Assembly: GCA_946406095.1 (NCBI GenBank)
Contig: CAMJJO010000047.1
Span: 1-11,617, forward strand
Direction of reading: 5' to 3'
DNA: 11,617 bases
Source: an uncultured Bacteroidales bacterium
Lineage (GTDB): Bacteria; Bacteroidota; Bacteroidia; Bacteroidales; UBA932
A program made the translations under genes and the position numbers. This document shows positions 1 through 7,289 of the stretch, piece by piece (within the stretch, counting starts at the first letter, position 1; each line of letters starts with the position of its first letter). The notes under the pieces were generated by a model that did no database searches, had not been told where the DNA came from, and saw nothing but the letters and a program-made list of their open reading frames with translations.

Positions 1-2
1 TG

Positions 3-1220
3 CAGGCCCTCATCTTCGACTCCGTCTTCAACCCCTTCCGCGGGGTCATCGCCTACTTCAAGATCAAGAACGGCACGCTCCGCAAGGGTCAGCAGATCAA
101 GTTCTTCAACACTGGGCAGGATTACGTGGCGGAGGAGGTGGGCATCCTGCGGATGAAACTCATCCCCACCCAGGAGATAGGCTGCGGCGACGTGGGCTAC
201 ATCATCTCCGGCATCAAGAGCGCGGCGGAAGTGAAGGTGGGTGATACCATCACCGACAAGGAAAACCCTTGCACCGAGGCTATCGCCGGGTTCGAGGAGG
301 TGAAGCCGATGGTGTTCGCGGGCATGTATCCTGTGCAGGCAGATAAGTTCGAAGAGCTGCGGGCGGTGCTGGAGAAGTTCCAGCTGAACGACGCATCCTT
401 CGTCTATGAGCCGGAGAGCTCGCTGGCGCTGGGAAGCGGTTTCCGCTGCGGATTCCTGGGCCTGCTGCACCTGGAGATAGTGCAGGAGCGCCTGTTCCGG
501 GAGTTCGACATGGACGTTATCACCACCGTGCCGAACGTCAGCTACAAGGTCTACACCACCCAGGGTGAGTGCCTGGACGTGCATAATCCGTCCGGCCTGC
601 CCGCACCTACGCTGATAGACCACATCGAAGAGCCGTATATCCGCGCCCAGATCATCTCCAAGGCCGAATTCTTCGGGCCGGTGATGAAGCTTTGCCTGGA
701 CAAGCGCGGCACCCTGGTGAGCCAGCACTACATCACCTCCGACCGGGTGGAACTCAACTACGACCTCCCGCTTTCGGAGATAGTGTTCGACTTCTACGAC
801 AAGCTCAAGAGCATCTCGAAGGGCTACGCTTCCTTCGACTATCATATCACCGGCTACCGCAGCGCGCGCCTGGTGAAGCTGGACATCCTCCTGAACGGGG
901 AACCTGCGGATGCGCTATCCACTTTGATCCACGAGGATAATGCCTACGATTTCGGGCGGAAGATGTGCGTGAAGCTGAAGGATCTGATCCCGCGCCAGCA
1001 GTTCGATATCCCCGTGCAGGCGGCCATCGGCGCTAAGATCATCGCCCGCGAGACGGTGAAGCAGGTGCGTAAGGACGTGACGGCGAAGTGCTACGGCGGC
1101 GACGTGACCCGCAAGCGCAAGCTGCTCGAGAAGCAGAAGGAGGGCAAGAAGCGCATGCGGCAGATAGGCAAGGTGCAGGTGCCGCAGAGTGCGTTTATGG
1201 CGGTGCTGAAACTCGATTAA
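3..1220 (+). CDS. lepA: Elongation factor 4 (LepA), 5'-truncated by the window edge
   Basis: This is a ribosome-dependent translational GTPase that back-translocates or remodels stalled ribosomes. The reading frame is open from base 3, so the gene enters from outside the window. The 405 residues present compare with about 600 in the family, so the N-terminal GTP-binding domain, roughly 190 residues, is missing. The visible part starts in the beta-barrel domain II ([20 protein letters not shown]), continues through the EF-G-like domains III and V ([14 protein letters not shown], then [10 protein letters not shown]), and ends in the LepA-specific C-terminal domain ([20 protein letters not shown], then [11 protein letters not shown]). 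These blocks are diagnostic for LepA rather than EF-G or TypA. The stop TAA is at 1218-1220. tatA follows within 35 bases on the same strand, so co-transcription is plausible. The identification is very secure; only the 5' end is unknown. Confidence 0.97.
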   Translation, partial: QALIFDSVFNPFRGVIAYFKIKNGTLRKGQQIKFFNTGQDYVAEEVGILRMKLIPTQEIGCGDVGYIISGIKSAAEVKVGDTITDKENPCTEAIAGFEEVKPMVFAGMYPVQADKFEELRAVLEKFQLNDASFVYEPESSLALGSGFRCGFLGLLHLEIVQERLFREFDMDVITTVPNVSYKVYTTQGECLDVHNPSGLPAPTLIDHIEEPYIRAQIISKAEFFGPVMKLCLDKRGTLVSQHYITSDRVELNYDLPLSEIVFDFYDKLKSISKGYASFDYHITGYRSARLVKLDILLNGEPADALSTLIHEDNAYDFGRKMCVKLKDLIPRQQFDIPVQAAIGAKIIARETVKQVRKDVTAKCYGGDVTRKRKLLEKQKEGKKRMRQIGKVQVPQSAFMAVLKLD

Positions 1221-1253
1221 TTTTAGATGCCGGCCGGTCCGGCGAATTGCAAT

Positions 1254-1457
1254 ATGAAGAATTTACTGCTGTTCCAGAACTTCGGCATTTGGGAAGTTCT
1301 CATCATCGCCTTCGTAGTGCTGCTGCTCTTCGGCGGCAGGAAGATTCCCGAACTCATGAAGGGCCTCGGAAAGGGCGTCAAGAGCTTCAAGGAAGGGATG
1401 AAGGATGTGGAGAAGGAAATCAAGGATATCGACGACGAGGTAAAGTCTGAGGAATAA
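1254..1457 (+). CDS. tatA: Sec-independent protein translocase subunit TatA
   Basis: TatA is the pore-forming component of the twin-arginine translocon, which exports folded proteins across the inner membrane. From the ATG at 1254 the product has 67 residues: a short N-terminus, one transmembrane helix (about residues 11-27, [19 protein letters not shown]) with a polar Glu14, the FGG hinge, an amphipathic helix ([20 protein letters not shown]) and a highly acidic tail. This is the classic TatA/TatB layout. An in-frame ATG at 1227 would add nine residues (MPAGPANCN) that do not fit the family, so 1254 is preferred. The stop codon overlaps the tatC start by one base (TAATG), which suggests translational coupling. 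No separate tatB is seen, so this protein may serve both roles, as in minimal TatAC systems. Confidence 0.93.
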   Translation: MKNLLLFQNFGIWEVLIIAFVVLLLFGGRKIPELMKGLGKGVKSFKEGMKDVEKEIKDIDDEVKSEE

Positions 1458-2206
1458 TGGGGGAGGAGATGTCCTTCTGGGATCATCTGGAGGCGCTTCG
1501 CTGGTGCCTGCTGCGGGTGGTCATCGCATTCGTGATTGTGCTGGTGGGGTGCTTCATCGCCCTGCCTCACATTTTTGATACGGTGATCCTCGGCCCTGCC
1601 CATGCGGATTTCTTCTTGTACCGCTGGCTGGGGTTCGTGTATGGCCCGGGGGAGGACGTGAACATCATCAACATAAATGTGGCCTCGCAGTTCATGACGC
1701 ACATTTCCGTGTCGATGTGGATGGCGCTGTTGGTGGTGTTTCCTTACCTGATGTATCAGATCTGGGTGTTCGTGCGGCCGGCGCTGTATTCTCGCGAGGT
1801 GCCCGGAGTGCGCGGGGCCTTCCTCGGCGGCACGGGACTGTTCTATCTGGGCTGCCTGGTGGGCTACGTGGTGGTTTTTCCGATAATTTTCAAGTTTCTG
1901 ACTTCGTATCGGGTGTCTTCCGATATAGTCAATCAGATATCGCTCAATAGCTACATGAGCACGCTGCTGAGCATGGTGTTCGTGATGGGGCTGGTGTTCG
2001 AGCTGCCTTCGCTGAGCTGGCTGCTCGGCAAGCTGGGGGTGGTGAACCGGGGGATGCTCCGGGGCTGGCGCCGCTACGCCGTGGTGGTGCTGCTGGTGCT
2101 GGCCGCGCTCATCACTCCGACGGGGGATCCTTTTACCCTGTTGGTGGTCTTTCTGCCGCTGTATCTGCTGTACGAACTATCTATAGCGGTAGTGCCTGGA
2201 GCGTAA
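1457..2206 (+). CDS. tatC: Sec-independent protein translocase subunit TatC
   Basis: TatC is the polytopic inner-membrane receptor that recognises twin-arginine signal peptides. The 249 residues fit the family length. Six hydrophobic segments are visible at about residues 17-36, 87-106, 125-147, 168-190, 207-221 and 226-246. Family marks include the N-terminal SFWDHLEALRW block (E12), a conserved Glu in the fourth segment (E182 in VFELPSL), and the PTGDPFT loop between segments five and six. The start at 1457 overlaps the tatA stop. An alternative ATG at 1469 (MSFWDHLEALR) is preceded by a purine-rich GGGGGAGGAG stretch and equals the usual TatC N-terminus, so the true start may be four codons downstream. 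The gene ends one base before the stop of the convergent menG, leaving no room for a separate terminator. Confidence 0.96.
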   Translation: MGEEMSFWDHLEALRWCLLRVVIAFVIVLVGCFIALPHIFDTVILGPAHADFFLYRWLGFVYGPGEDVNIININVASQFMTHISVSMWMALLVVFPYLMYQIWVFVRPALYSREVPGVRGAFLGGTGLFYLGCLVGYVVVFPIIFKFLTSYRVSSDIVNQISLNSYMSTLLSMVFVMGLVFELPSLSWLLGKLGVVNRGMLRGWRRYAVVVLLVLAALITPTGDPFTLLVVFLPLYLLYELSIAVVPGA

Positions 2207-2207
2207 G

Positions 2208-2894
2208 TCAGGCCTTTTTGCCAACGTACAGCCGGCAGATGCCGAAAGACAGGGCGCGGTGGCGGACATCCGTGAAGCCGACTTTCCGGAGGATGGCCAT
2301 CCACTCCTTCGGGCCGGGGAAGGTCCGGACGGATGCATGCAGATATTCGTAGGCCGCGCGGTTGCCGGAATAGCGCTTGCCGATGCGCGGCATAATCTTG
2401 GTCAGGTACCATTCGTAGATGCGGCGCATCCTTTTCCATCGGGGGATGCCCAGTTCCAGCATTACGAAACTCCCGCCGGTCCGCAGCACGCGCAGAATCT
2501 CCTTCAGGCAGGCCTCGCGGTTCTCGAAGTTACGTATTCCAAAGGCCACGGTTACATTTTCGAATGTGCCGTCCTTGAAGCGCAGGGAGGCGCAATCGCC
2601 TGTCTCACAGCTAACTTCCCGCTCTACGTGCTCTTCCAGCACCTTCTGGCGCATCTCTTTCAACATCCCCTCGGAAATATCGATGCCGATTACTCCGCAA
2701 CGGCGCTCTTTGGCTATCAGGATGGCGAAATCCCCGGTGCCGCAGGCCACATCCAGCACCTGCGGGCCGTCGATCCAGCGGAGTGCGCGGCGGCGCCACA
2801 CACGGTCGATTCCGAGGGAGGCCATATGGTTGAATGCATCATATTCCGGGGCGATGCTGTCGAACATCTGACGTATTTTTTCTTTTTCAGGCAT
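2208..2894 (-). CDS. menG: Demethylmenaquinone methyltransferase (MenG/UbiE family)
   Basis: This SAM-dependent C-methyltransferase converts demethylmenaquinone to menaquinone, the last step of respiratory quinone synthesis. The 228-residue product has the class I methyltransferase motif I (VLDVACGTGD, residues 47-56), the acidic SAM-ribose site in GIDIS (D72), the UbiE/MenG signature AFGIRNF (117-123) and the post-fold RVLRTGGSFVMLELG strand. The N-terminal YDAFNHMASLGIDRVWRR matches the other UbiE signature. Bacteroidales use menaquinone, so MenG rather than ubiquinone biosynthesis is inferred. The ATG at 2894 (MPEKEKIRQMF) is chosen because the upstream in-frame extension to 3002 runs into the divergent gene and has no family resemblance. 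A TATATTTG box lies 19 bases upstream. The gene converges tail-to-tail on tatC. Confidence 0.95.
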   Translation of the reverse strand: MPEKEKIRQMFDSIAPEYDAFNHMASLGIDRVWRRRALRWIDGPQVLDVACGTGDFAILIAKERRCGVIGIDISEGMLKEMRQKVLEEHVEREVSCETGDCASLRFKDGTFENVTVAFGIRNFENREACLKEILRVLRTGGSFVMLELGIPRWKRMRRIYEWYLTKIMPRIGKRYSGNRAAYEYLHASVRTFPGPKEWMAILRKVGFTDVRHRALSFGICRLYVGKKA

Positions 2895-2902
2895 CTTTTT
2901 GC

Positions 2903-2910
2903 TAACTTTA
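2903..2910 (+). promoter_or_regulatory. Possible -7 box for the DUF4886/transketolase series
   Basis: TAACTTTA matches seven of the eight positions of TAnnTTTG and lies 18 bases before the ATG at 2929. It is the best rightward candidate in the short divergent spacer but is a weaker match than the menG box. Confidence 0.33.
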
Positions 2911-2913
2911 CCA

Positions 2914-2921
2914 CAAATATA
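2914..2921 (-). promoter_or_regulatory. Bacteroidota-type -7 box for menG
   Basis: Read on the minus strand the sequence is TATATTTG, an exact match to the TAnnTTTG -7 element used by the primary sigma factor of Bacteroidota. It lies 19 bases upstream of the menG ATG, a normal leader length. No clear -33 element was assigned. The spacer is only 34 bases between the two divergent start codons, so the menG and DUF4886 promoters must overlap. Confidence 0.6.
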
Positions 2922-2928
2922 GAAAAAT

Positions 2929-3822
2929 ATGAAAAGAATACTACTCGCTCTCGCCGCGCTGATGGCATCTCTGGCCATCACCGCACAGGAAAAATATCCC
3001 AATTATCCTCTTCCTGTAGGGCAGGACACCATCCGCATCCTCGCCATCGGCAACTCCTTCTCGGACGATGCCACCCAGTATCTGCCGGACCTGCTTGAGG
3101 CTGCAGGCATCCACAACGTGATCCTCGGCCGCCTCTACATCGGCGGATGCACCCTGGAGCGCCACTGCAAGGAGTTCGAGACCAACGGCCACGAGTACGT
3201 CTATCTCAAATCCACCAACAATAAGTGGGAGACCATCAAGAAATACAAGCAAGGCTCCTTCATGGATGGCGTGGGGGATGAACCCTGGGACATCATCACC
3301 ATGCAGCAGGGCTCGCCCAAGAGCGGCCGCTGGGAGAGCTATGATCCCTGGCTGGGGAATCTGATCGACATCGTGCGCAAGCAGTGCCCCAACCCCAAGG
3401 CCTGCATCGTCTGGCATCAGACCTGGGCCTACGCCAGCAGCTATACCAACCGCAGTTTCGCCAACTACGCATACGACCAGAAACTGATGTTCGACAGCAT
3501 CCAGGTCTGCGTAGACAAGGCCCGCAAGCAGTATGGCATCGACATCGTCATCCCCAGCGGACCGGCAGTGCAGCTGATGCGCGGCACTTCCCTCAAGACC
3601 GAGAAGGAACTCACCCGCGACGGCTTCCACATGGATTATAAATACGGCCGTTACCTCACTGCGTGCGTCTGGTTCGAGACCCTCATCCAGCCCTGCACGG
3701 GCAAGAGCGTGAAGGGCAACAGCTTCCGCAACGCCGGCACCGAGAACGAAGTGACCGACAAGGAAGCCAAGCTCATGCAGAAGGTGGCCATCAAGGCCGT
3801 CAAGGCACAGGCAAAGCGCTAA
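2929..3822 (+). CDS. Secreted SGNH-hydrolase-like protein, DUF4886 family
   Basis: The 297-residue product begins with a clean Sec signal peptide (MKRILLALAALMASLAITAQ, cleavage probably after residue 19 or 20), so it acts in the periplasm or outside the cell. The mature part has the marks of an SGNH/GDSL-like fold as in DUF4886: a nucleophile block IGNSFSDDA (S43), a Gly block GRLYIGGCT (67-75), WDIITMQQGS (120-129) as the third block, and a C-terminal RDGFHM with D231 and H234 as likely catalytic partners. Family members are often annotated as hypothetical and are found near polysaccharide-use genes, so esterase or deacetylase activity on glycans is a reasonable but unproven inference. It is the first gene of a plus-strand series; transketolase follows after 26 bases, although no metabolic link between the two is obvious. 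Confidence 0.85.
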   Translation: MKRILLALAALMASLAITAQEKYPNYPLPVGQDTIRILAIGNSFSDDATQYLPDLLEAAGIHNVILGRLYIGGCTLERHCKEFETNGHEYVYLKSTNNKWETIKKYKQGSFMDGVGDEPWDIITMQQGSPKSGRWESYDPWLGNLIDIVRKQCPNPKACIVWHQTWAYASSYTNRSFANYAYDQKLMFDSIQVCVDKARKQYGIDIVIPSGPAVQLMRGTSLKTEKELTRDGFHMDYKYGRYLTACVWFETLIQPCTGKSVKGNSFRNAGTENEVTDKEAKLMQKVAIKAVKAQAKR

Positions 3823-3848
3823 AACGGAATTATCTATTATTCTACGAT

Positions 3849-4688
3849 ATGAAGAAGAACATTCAGGAACTCACCGACATCGCCTCCCAGGTCCGCCGCG
3901 ACATAGTGCGGATGGTGACGGCCGCCAAATCCGGCCATCCGGGAGGATCAATGAGCAGTACCGACATCCTTACTGCCCTGTATTTCAATGAGATGGAGCA
4001 GGATCCCGCCACCTGGACCCGCGACGCGAAAGGCCAGGATGCATTCATCCTCTCCGCCGGGCACCTCGCCCCCGTGTACTATTCCATCCTCGCCCGCGCA
4101 GGCTACTATGATCCCAAGGAGATGGGCAGCCTCCGCAAGTTCGGCAGCAACCTCCAGGGGCACCCCTGCGTAGGCCACATCAAGGGCATCTTCCAGCCCT
4201 CCGGCTCGCTCGGGCAGGGGCTTTCCGCCGCAGCAGGCATCGCCCTCGGCAAGAAGCTCTCCGGCGAAGGACACCGCGCTTTCGTGCTCTGCGGAGACGG
4301 TGAAAGCGAAGAAGGCCAGATCTGGGAGGCGGCGATGTTCGCCCTCCACCACAAGCTGGACAACCTGGTGGCAATGACCGACTGGAACGGAATGCAGATC
4401 GACGGCCCCATCGAGACCGTGACCGGCATCGAGGAACTCAACGAGAAGTGGCTGGCGTTCGGATGGGACGTGATCGTGGCCGACGGGCACGATTTCGAGT
4501 CGATCCTGAATGCATTCCAGCTCGCCCGCAAGCAGAACGGCAAGCCGAAGATGATCCTCTTCAAGACCGAAATGGGCCACGGAGTGGATTTCATGGCCGG
4601 CAAGCATACCTGGCACGGCAAGGCTCCCAGCGAGGAGCAGTGCGCCGAAGCCCTCAAGCAGCTCAAAGAAACCTTAGGAGATTATTAG
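3849..4688 (+). CDS. Transketolase, N-terminal (TPP-binding) subunit
   Basis: Transketolase moves two-carbon ketol units between pentose and triose/hexose phosphates in the non-oxidative pentose phosphate pathway. The enzyme is split here, and this 279-residue protein is the pyrophosphate-binding half. Visible motifs are KSGHPGGSMSS (H30), SAGHLAP (H72), QGHP (H105) and the TPP/Mg signature GDGESEEGQIWEA (149 onward) ending at N180 in DWNGMQIDG. The ATG at 3849 gives the family N-terminus MKKNIQELTDIASQVRRDI; the frame is open further upstream, but only as an out-of-frame overlap with the preceding gene. The C-terminal half starts one base after the stop codon, so the two subunits are almost certainly made in stoichiometric amounts from one message. 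1-Deoxyxylulose-5-phosphate synthase is disfavoured by length and motifs. Confidence 0.95.
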   Translation: MKKNIQELTDIASQVRRDIVRMVTAAKSGHPGGSMSSTDILTALYFNEMEQDPATWTRDAKGQDAFILSAGHLAPVYYSILARAGYYDPKEMGSLRKFGSNLQGHPCVGHIKGIFQPSGSLGQGLSAAAGIALGKKLSGEGHRAFVLCGDGESEEGQIWEAAMFALHHKLDNLVAMTDWNGMQIDGPIETVTGIEELNEKWLAFGWDVIVADGHDFESILNAFQLARKQNGKPKMILFKTEMGHGVDFMAGKHTWHGKAPSEEQCAEALKQLKETLGDY

Positions 4689-4689
4689 T

Positions 4690-5643
4690 ATGAAGAAGTA
4701 TATTGATTCCGGAAAGAAAGATACCCGCAGCGGATTCGGCGCAGGCCTCGTGCTCGCAGGCCGCGAGAATCCCGATGTCGTTGCCCTCGCAGCAGACCTG
4801 AAAGGCTCCCTGAAGATGGATGCCTTCGCCGCGGAATTCCCCGAAAGGTTCATCGAATGCGGCATCGCCGAGGCCAATATGGTGGGCGTTGCGGCAGGCC
4901 TCGCCCTCACCGGCAAGGTTCCCTTCTGCGGCTCCTTCGCGGAGTTCGTGACCGGCCGCGTCTACGACCAGGTGCGCCAGGAGGTATCCTACGGCAACAC
5001 CAACGTCAAGCTCGCATCCTCCCACGCAGGCATCACCCTCGGAGAGGACGGTGCCACCCACCAGACCATGGAGGATCTTGCGCTGATGCGCGCCCTGCCC
5101 GGCATGACGGTGCTCGTGCCTTGCGACTACAACCAGACCGTGCAGGCCACCCTGGCCGCTGCGCGCATGGTTGGCCCCGTGTATCTGCGTTTCGGCCGCC
5201 CGTCAGTGCCCAACTTCACCGACCCTGACGAGCCCTTCGAGATCGGCAAGATCTATAATCTGAATCCCGGTAAGGATGTGACCCTGGTTGCCACCGGCCA
5301 TCTGGTATGGGAGGCTCTGCTGGCCGCCGAAGCCCTTGAGGCAGAGGGGATCAGCGCCGAGGTGCTGAACGTTGCCACCGTGAAGCCGCTGGATGCAGCC
5401 ACGATCCTGGAGTCGGTCGGCAAGACCGGCGCCGTGGTGGTTGCAGAGGAGCACAATGCCTTCGGTGGACTCAGCGAGGCCATCGCTGCGGTCGTTGCCG
5501 GCGGCAAGCCCGCTCCCATCGAATTCATCAACGGCGGCGACAGGTTCGGCCAGAGCGGAACCCCCGCAGAGTTGATGGCCGCCTACGGGCTGGATGCGGC
5601 GCATATCGCAGCGGCTGCGAAGAAAGCAATCGCACGTAAGTAA
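4690..5643 (+). CDS. Transketolase, C-terminal subunit
   Basis: This 317-residue protein is the pyrimidine-binding and C-terminal half of split transketolase. The catalytic Glu that activates the thiamine ring is E61 in IECGIAEANMVGVAAGLAL. The loop SSHAGITLGEDGATHQ (110-125), YLRFGRP (165-171) and a C-terminal transketolase domain (VTLVATGHLVWEAL, then VVVAEEHNAFGGL) follow in normal order. It needs the upstream protein to form complete active sites at the dimer interface. The start at 4690 directly follows the stop of the N-terminal subunit. The next gene, an ECF sigma factor, starts 31 bases downstream with no terminator seen between them. Confidence 0.95.
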   Translation: MKKYIDSGKKDTRSGFGAGLVLAGRENPDVVALAADLKGSLKMDAFAAEFPERFIECGIAEANMVGVAAGLALTGKVPFCGSFAEFVTGRVYDQVRQEVSYGNTNVKLASSHAGITLGEDGATHQTMEDLALMRALPGMTVLVPCDYNQTVQATLAAARMVGPVYLRFGRPSVPNFTDPDEPFEIGKIYNLNPGKDVTLVATGHLVWEALLAAEALEAEGISAEVLNVATVKPLDAATILESVGKTGAVVVAEEHNAFGGLSEAIAAVVAGGKPAPIEFINGGDRFGQSGTPAELMAAYGLDAAHIAAAAKKAIARK

Positions 5644-5674
5644 ACCTTCGGCCGCTTCGGTCGTCTAATTATCG

Positions 5675-6178
5675 ATGATGGGCGAAACGGAATTCAGGCA
5701 GATGATATGCCAGTACAGCGAGCAACTGTACTGGCATATCCGCGCCTTGGTGGGTTCTCACGAAGACACCGACGATATCCTCCAGGAGGTTTTCGTGAAG
5801 GTCTGGAAGGCGCTGCCGGGCTTTCGGGGGGATTCTTCCGTCAAAACCTGGCTCTGGCGCATCGCCACCAACGAGGCCCTGAGTTTCCTCCGCAAACAGC
5901 AGGTCCGCGCGGCACTGCGCTTCGAAAGTCTGGATACGACGGCCGCGTTGATGGTCGACAGCGACCCCTGGTTCGACGGAGACGCGGCACAGCGCGTGCT
6001 CGCGAAAGCCATCGCCGCCCTTCCCCCAAAACAACGCTCGGTCTTCTGCATGCGCTACTTCGAGGAACTTCCCTACGAAGAGATTTCCCGCATCACAGGC
6101 ACTTCCGTCGGCGCTCTGAAGGCATCTTACCATCAGGCGGCGGAAAAGGTGAAGGTGATGGTGGCGGAAGACGATTAA
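5675..6178 (+). CDS. RNA polymerase ECF-type sigma factor (sigma-70 family)
   Basis: This is an alternative sigma factor of 167 residues, the usual ECF length. Region 2 spans about residues 8-75: YSEQLYWHIRALVGSHEDTDDILQEVFVKVW for core binding and -10 recognition, then VKTWLWRIATNEALSFLRKQ. Region 4 spans about 105-165: ALPPKQRSVFCMRYFEELPYEEIS, then the recognition helix TGTSVGALKASYHQA. A second ATG at 5678 is equally possible. Two genes downstream is a secreted Spy-like protein of the type often annotated as 'sensor of ECF sigma factor', and the small membrane protein between them could act as an anti-sigma factor. The three genes therefore probably form an envelope-stress regulatory unit. 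Codons 10-22 carry a perfect 15-bp inverted repeat that may affect expression. Confidence 0.93.
   Translation: MMGETEFRQMICQYSEQLYWHIRALVGSHEDTDDILQEVFVKVWKALPGFRGDSSVKTWLWRIATNEALSFLRKQQVRAALRFESLDTTAALMVDSDPWFDGDAAQRVLAKAIAALPPKQRSVFCMRYFEELPYEEISRITGTSVGALKASYHQAAEKVKVMVAEDD
5704..5740. repeat. Perfect 15-bp inverted repeat inside the ECF sigma gene
   Basis: The left arm GATATGCCAGTACAG (5704-5718) and the right arm CTGTACTGGCATATC (5726-5740) are exact reverse complements separated by the 7-base loop CGAGCAA. The structure covers codons 10-22 of the sigma gene, encoding MICQYSEQLYWHI. In mRNA it would form a stable stem-loop 29 bases downstream of the start codon. Confidence 0.9.
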
Positions 6179-6212
6179 ACCTTTGCATCAGTTTTACATC
6201 TATATAATCGGT

Positions 6213-6494
6213 ATGAGTAAGAAAATCCAATACAGAGTTCCGGATGGCTACTTCGAAAACCTCGAGACGAGGCTTTCGGCAATTCCTGCGCAGGAGAAGC
6301 AGCCAAGCCGGATGCAGAAATTCGCTCCTTACCTCGCGCTTGCAGCGTGCTTTGCGCTTGCGGTGCTGGTGGGCAATCTGGTGCTGAACCGGACCGCCAT
6401 CCCCGCCGCATCGGACGAAGAGATCATCGAATACCTCATCAGTTCCGACATCACGCTCGCGCAAATAGAAGATTATTTAATTATTAATGAGTAG
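6213..6494 (+). CDS. Small single-span membrane protein, possible anti-sigma factor
   Basis: This 93-residue protein is not recognised as a named family. It has a basic or polar N-terminal part (SKKIQYRVPDGYFENLETRLSAI, residues 2-24), one strong hydrophobic span (about 38-58, FAPYLALAACFALAVLVGNLV), and an acidic C-terminal part (DEEIIEYLISSDITLAQIEDYLI) that would lie on the other side of the membrane. The 'VPdGYFENLe' start is common in small Bacteroidales proteins encoded just after ECF sigma genes. Its place between the sigma factor (34 bases upstream) and the secreted sensor (overlapping or 4 bases away) suggests a membrane link that holds or releases the sigma factor; this role is inferred from position alone. 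The ATG at 6213 (MSKKIQY) is preferred to 6183, which would add MHQFYIYIIG. Confidence 0.72.
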   Translation: MSKKIQYRVPDGYFENLETRLSAIPAQEKQPSRMQKFAPYLALAACFALAVLVGNLVLNRTAIPAASDEEIIEYLISSDITLAQIEDYLIINE

Positions 6495-6498
6495 AACT

Positions 6499-7134
6499 AT
6501 GAAAAAGATTTTGATCGCAGCGGCCGCCCTTTTGATCGGCGTCGCAGTTTTTGCCCAGAATCAGGAAGGCAGAAAACCCCAGCAGTACAAGTTCTCCAAG
6601 GAGGACATCGAAGAATTCCGTCAGGGTGCGAGGAACCGCATCCAGAGCGAGCACATCGCCTACTTGACCTCCGAACTTGAACTTACCCCGGTAGAGGCCG
6701 AGAAGTTCTGGCCCATCTACAACAAGGCTCATCAGGAGCAGATGGAGAACAACCAGGAGTATCGCCAGGCCCTGAAGAACCTCAAGCAGGTTTTGAAGGA
6801 TGGCAAGGGCGAGTCTGAAGTGAAGGCCGCTCTCGAGGCCTACAACAAGGCGAAGGACGGGCAGCGCAATGTGCTGGCAGATTACGAGAAGGATTTCATC
6901 AAGATCATCGGGGTGGTCAAGACTGCCAAGTTGTATGTTGCGGAGGATAGCTTCCGAACCCGCCAGATCCACAATCTGACCGGCGGCAGGGGACAGCTGC
7001 AGCAGCCCGGCGTGCGCCCTCTGGGCAACCGCCAGCAGAATGGCAAAGGCCAGTCCGGTTCCGGAAAGGGACAGTCCGGCTTTGGCAAGGGCCAACCCAA
7101 GGAAAAGCCAGTGCAGCGGCCGGAGGATATCTAG
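6499..7134 (+). CDS. Secreted Spy/CpxP-like protein, 'sensor of ECF sigma factor' type
   Basis: From the ATG at 6499 the 211-residue product has a Sec signal peptide (MKKILIAAAALLIGVAVFAQ), followed by a helical, charged domain (about 30-155) with LTSELELTPVEAEKFWPIYN (56-75). This 'L-T-P-x-E-A-E-K-F-W-P-x-Y' block is typical of periplasmic Spy/CpxP-like sensor proteins encoded beside ECF sigma genes in Bacteroidales. The C-terminal 50 residues are low complexity, rich in Gly, Gln and Lys, with a repeated GKGQSG unit (183-198). An ATG at 6487 overlaps the end of the previous gene and would add four residues (MSRT); the later start puts the Lys residues at the N-terminus as expected of a signal peptide. 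It probably reports envelope state to the upstream sigma/membrane-protein pair (inference). It is the last gene before the terminator at 7213. Confidence 0.8.
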   Translation: MKKILIAAAALLIGVAVFAQNQEGRKPQQYKFSKEDIEEFRQGARNRIQSEHIAYLTSELELTPVEAEKFWPIYNKAHQEQMENNQEYRQALKNLKQVLKDGKGESEVKAALEAYNKAKDGQRNVLADYEKDFIKIIGVVKTAKLYVAEDSFRTRQIHNLTGGRGQLQQPGVRPLGNRQQNGKGQSGSGKGQSGFGKGQPKEKPVQRPEDI

Positions 7135-7138
7135 CCGG

Positions 7139-7180
7139 CGGCAGCCCATGGCGCGCAGTCAGTGTCGGCAGCCCATGGCG
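7139..7180. repeat. 15-bp direct repeat pair downstream of the sensor gene
   Basis: CGGCAGCCCATGGCG occurs exactly twice, at 7139-7153 and 7166-7180, with a 27-base period. The pair lies just before a GATTTCCAGAT-type box and the terminator hairpin, an order that echoes the repeat-box-hairpin layout near the RAYT gene. Confidence 0.8.
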
Positions 7181-7212
7181 TCTAATGGCCTGATTTCCAG
7201 ATAGTTAAATAT

Positions 7213-7250
7213 AAGTCTCCCCTCCGTTTTCAGAGGGGAGACTTTTTATT
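7213..7250. terminator. Strong bidirectional intrinsic terminator between the sensor gene and mdh
   Basis: A perfect 12-bp stem is formed by AAGTCTCCCCTC (7213-7224) and GAGGGGAGACTT (7233-7244) with an 8-base loop. On the plus strand it runs into TTTTTATT, and on the minus strand into TTATATTT. It ends the sigma/sensor series from the left and mdh from the right; mdh stops 40 bases away. Confidence 0.88.
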
Positions 7251-7289
7251 AATCGCTTGATCTGCAGCACTTTGGCTGCCACGCGCCGC

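Noticed and set aside
1229..1243. 5-bp GC hairpin (GCCGG/CCGGC) between lepA and tatA
   Set aside because: The stem is short and has no T-tract; a chance structure in GC-rich DNA is as likely as a regulatory one.
2259..3098. Plus-strand open frame (279 codons) opposite menG
   Set aside because: It is antisense to menG and runs into the DUF4886 gene; no motifs.
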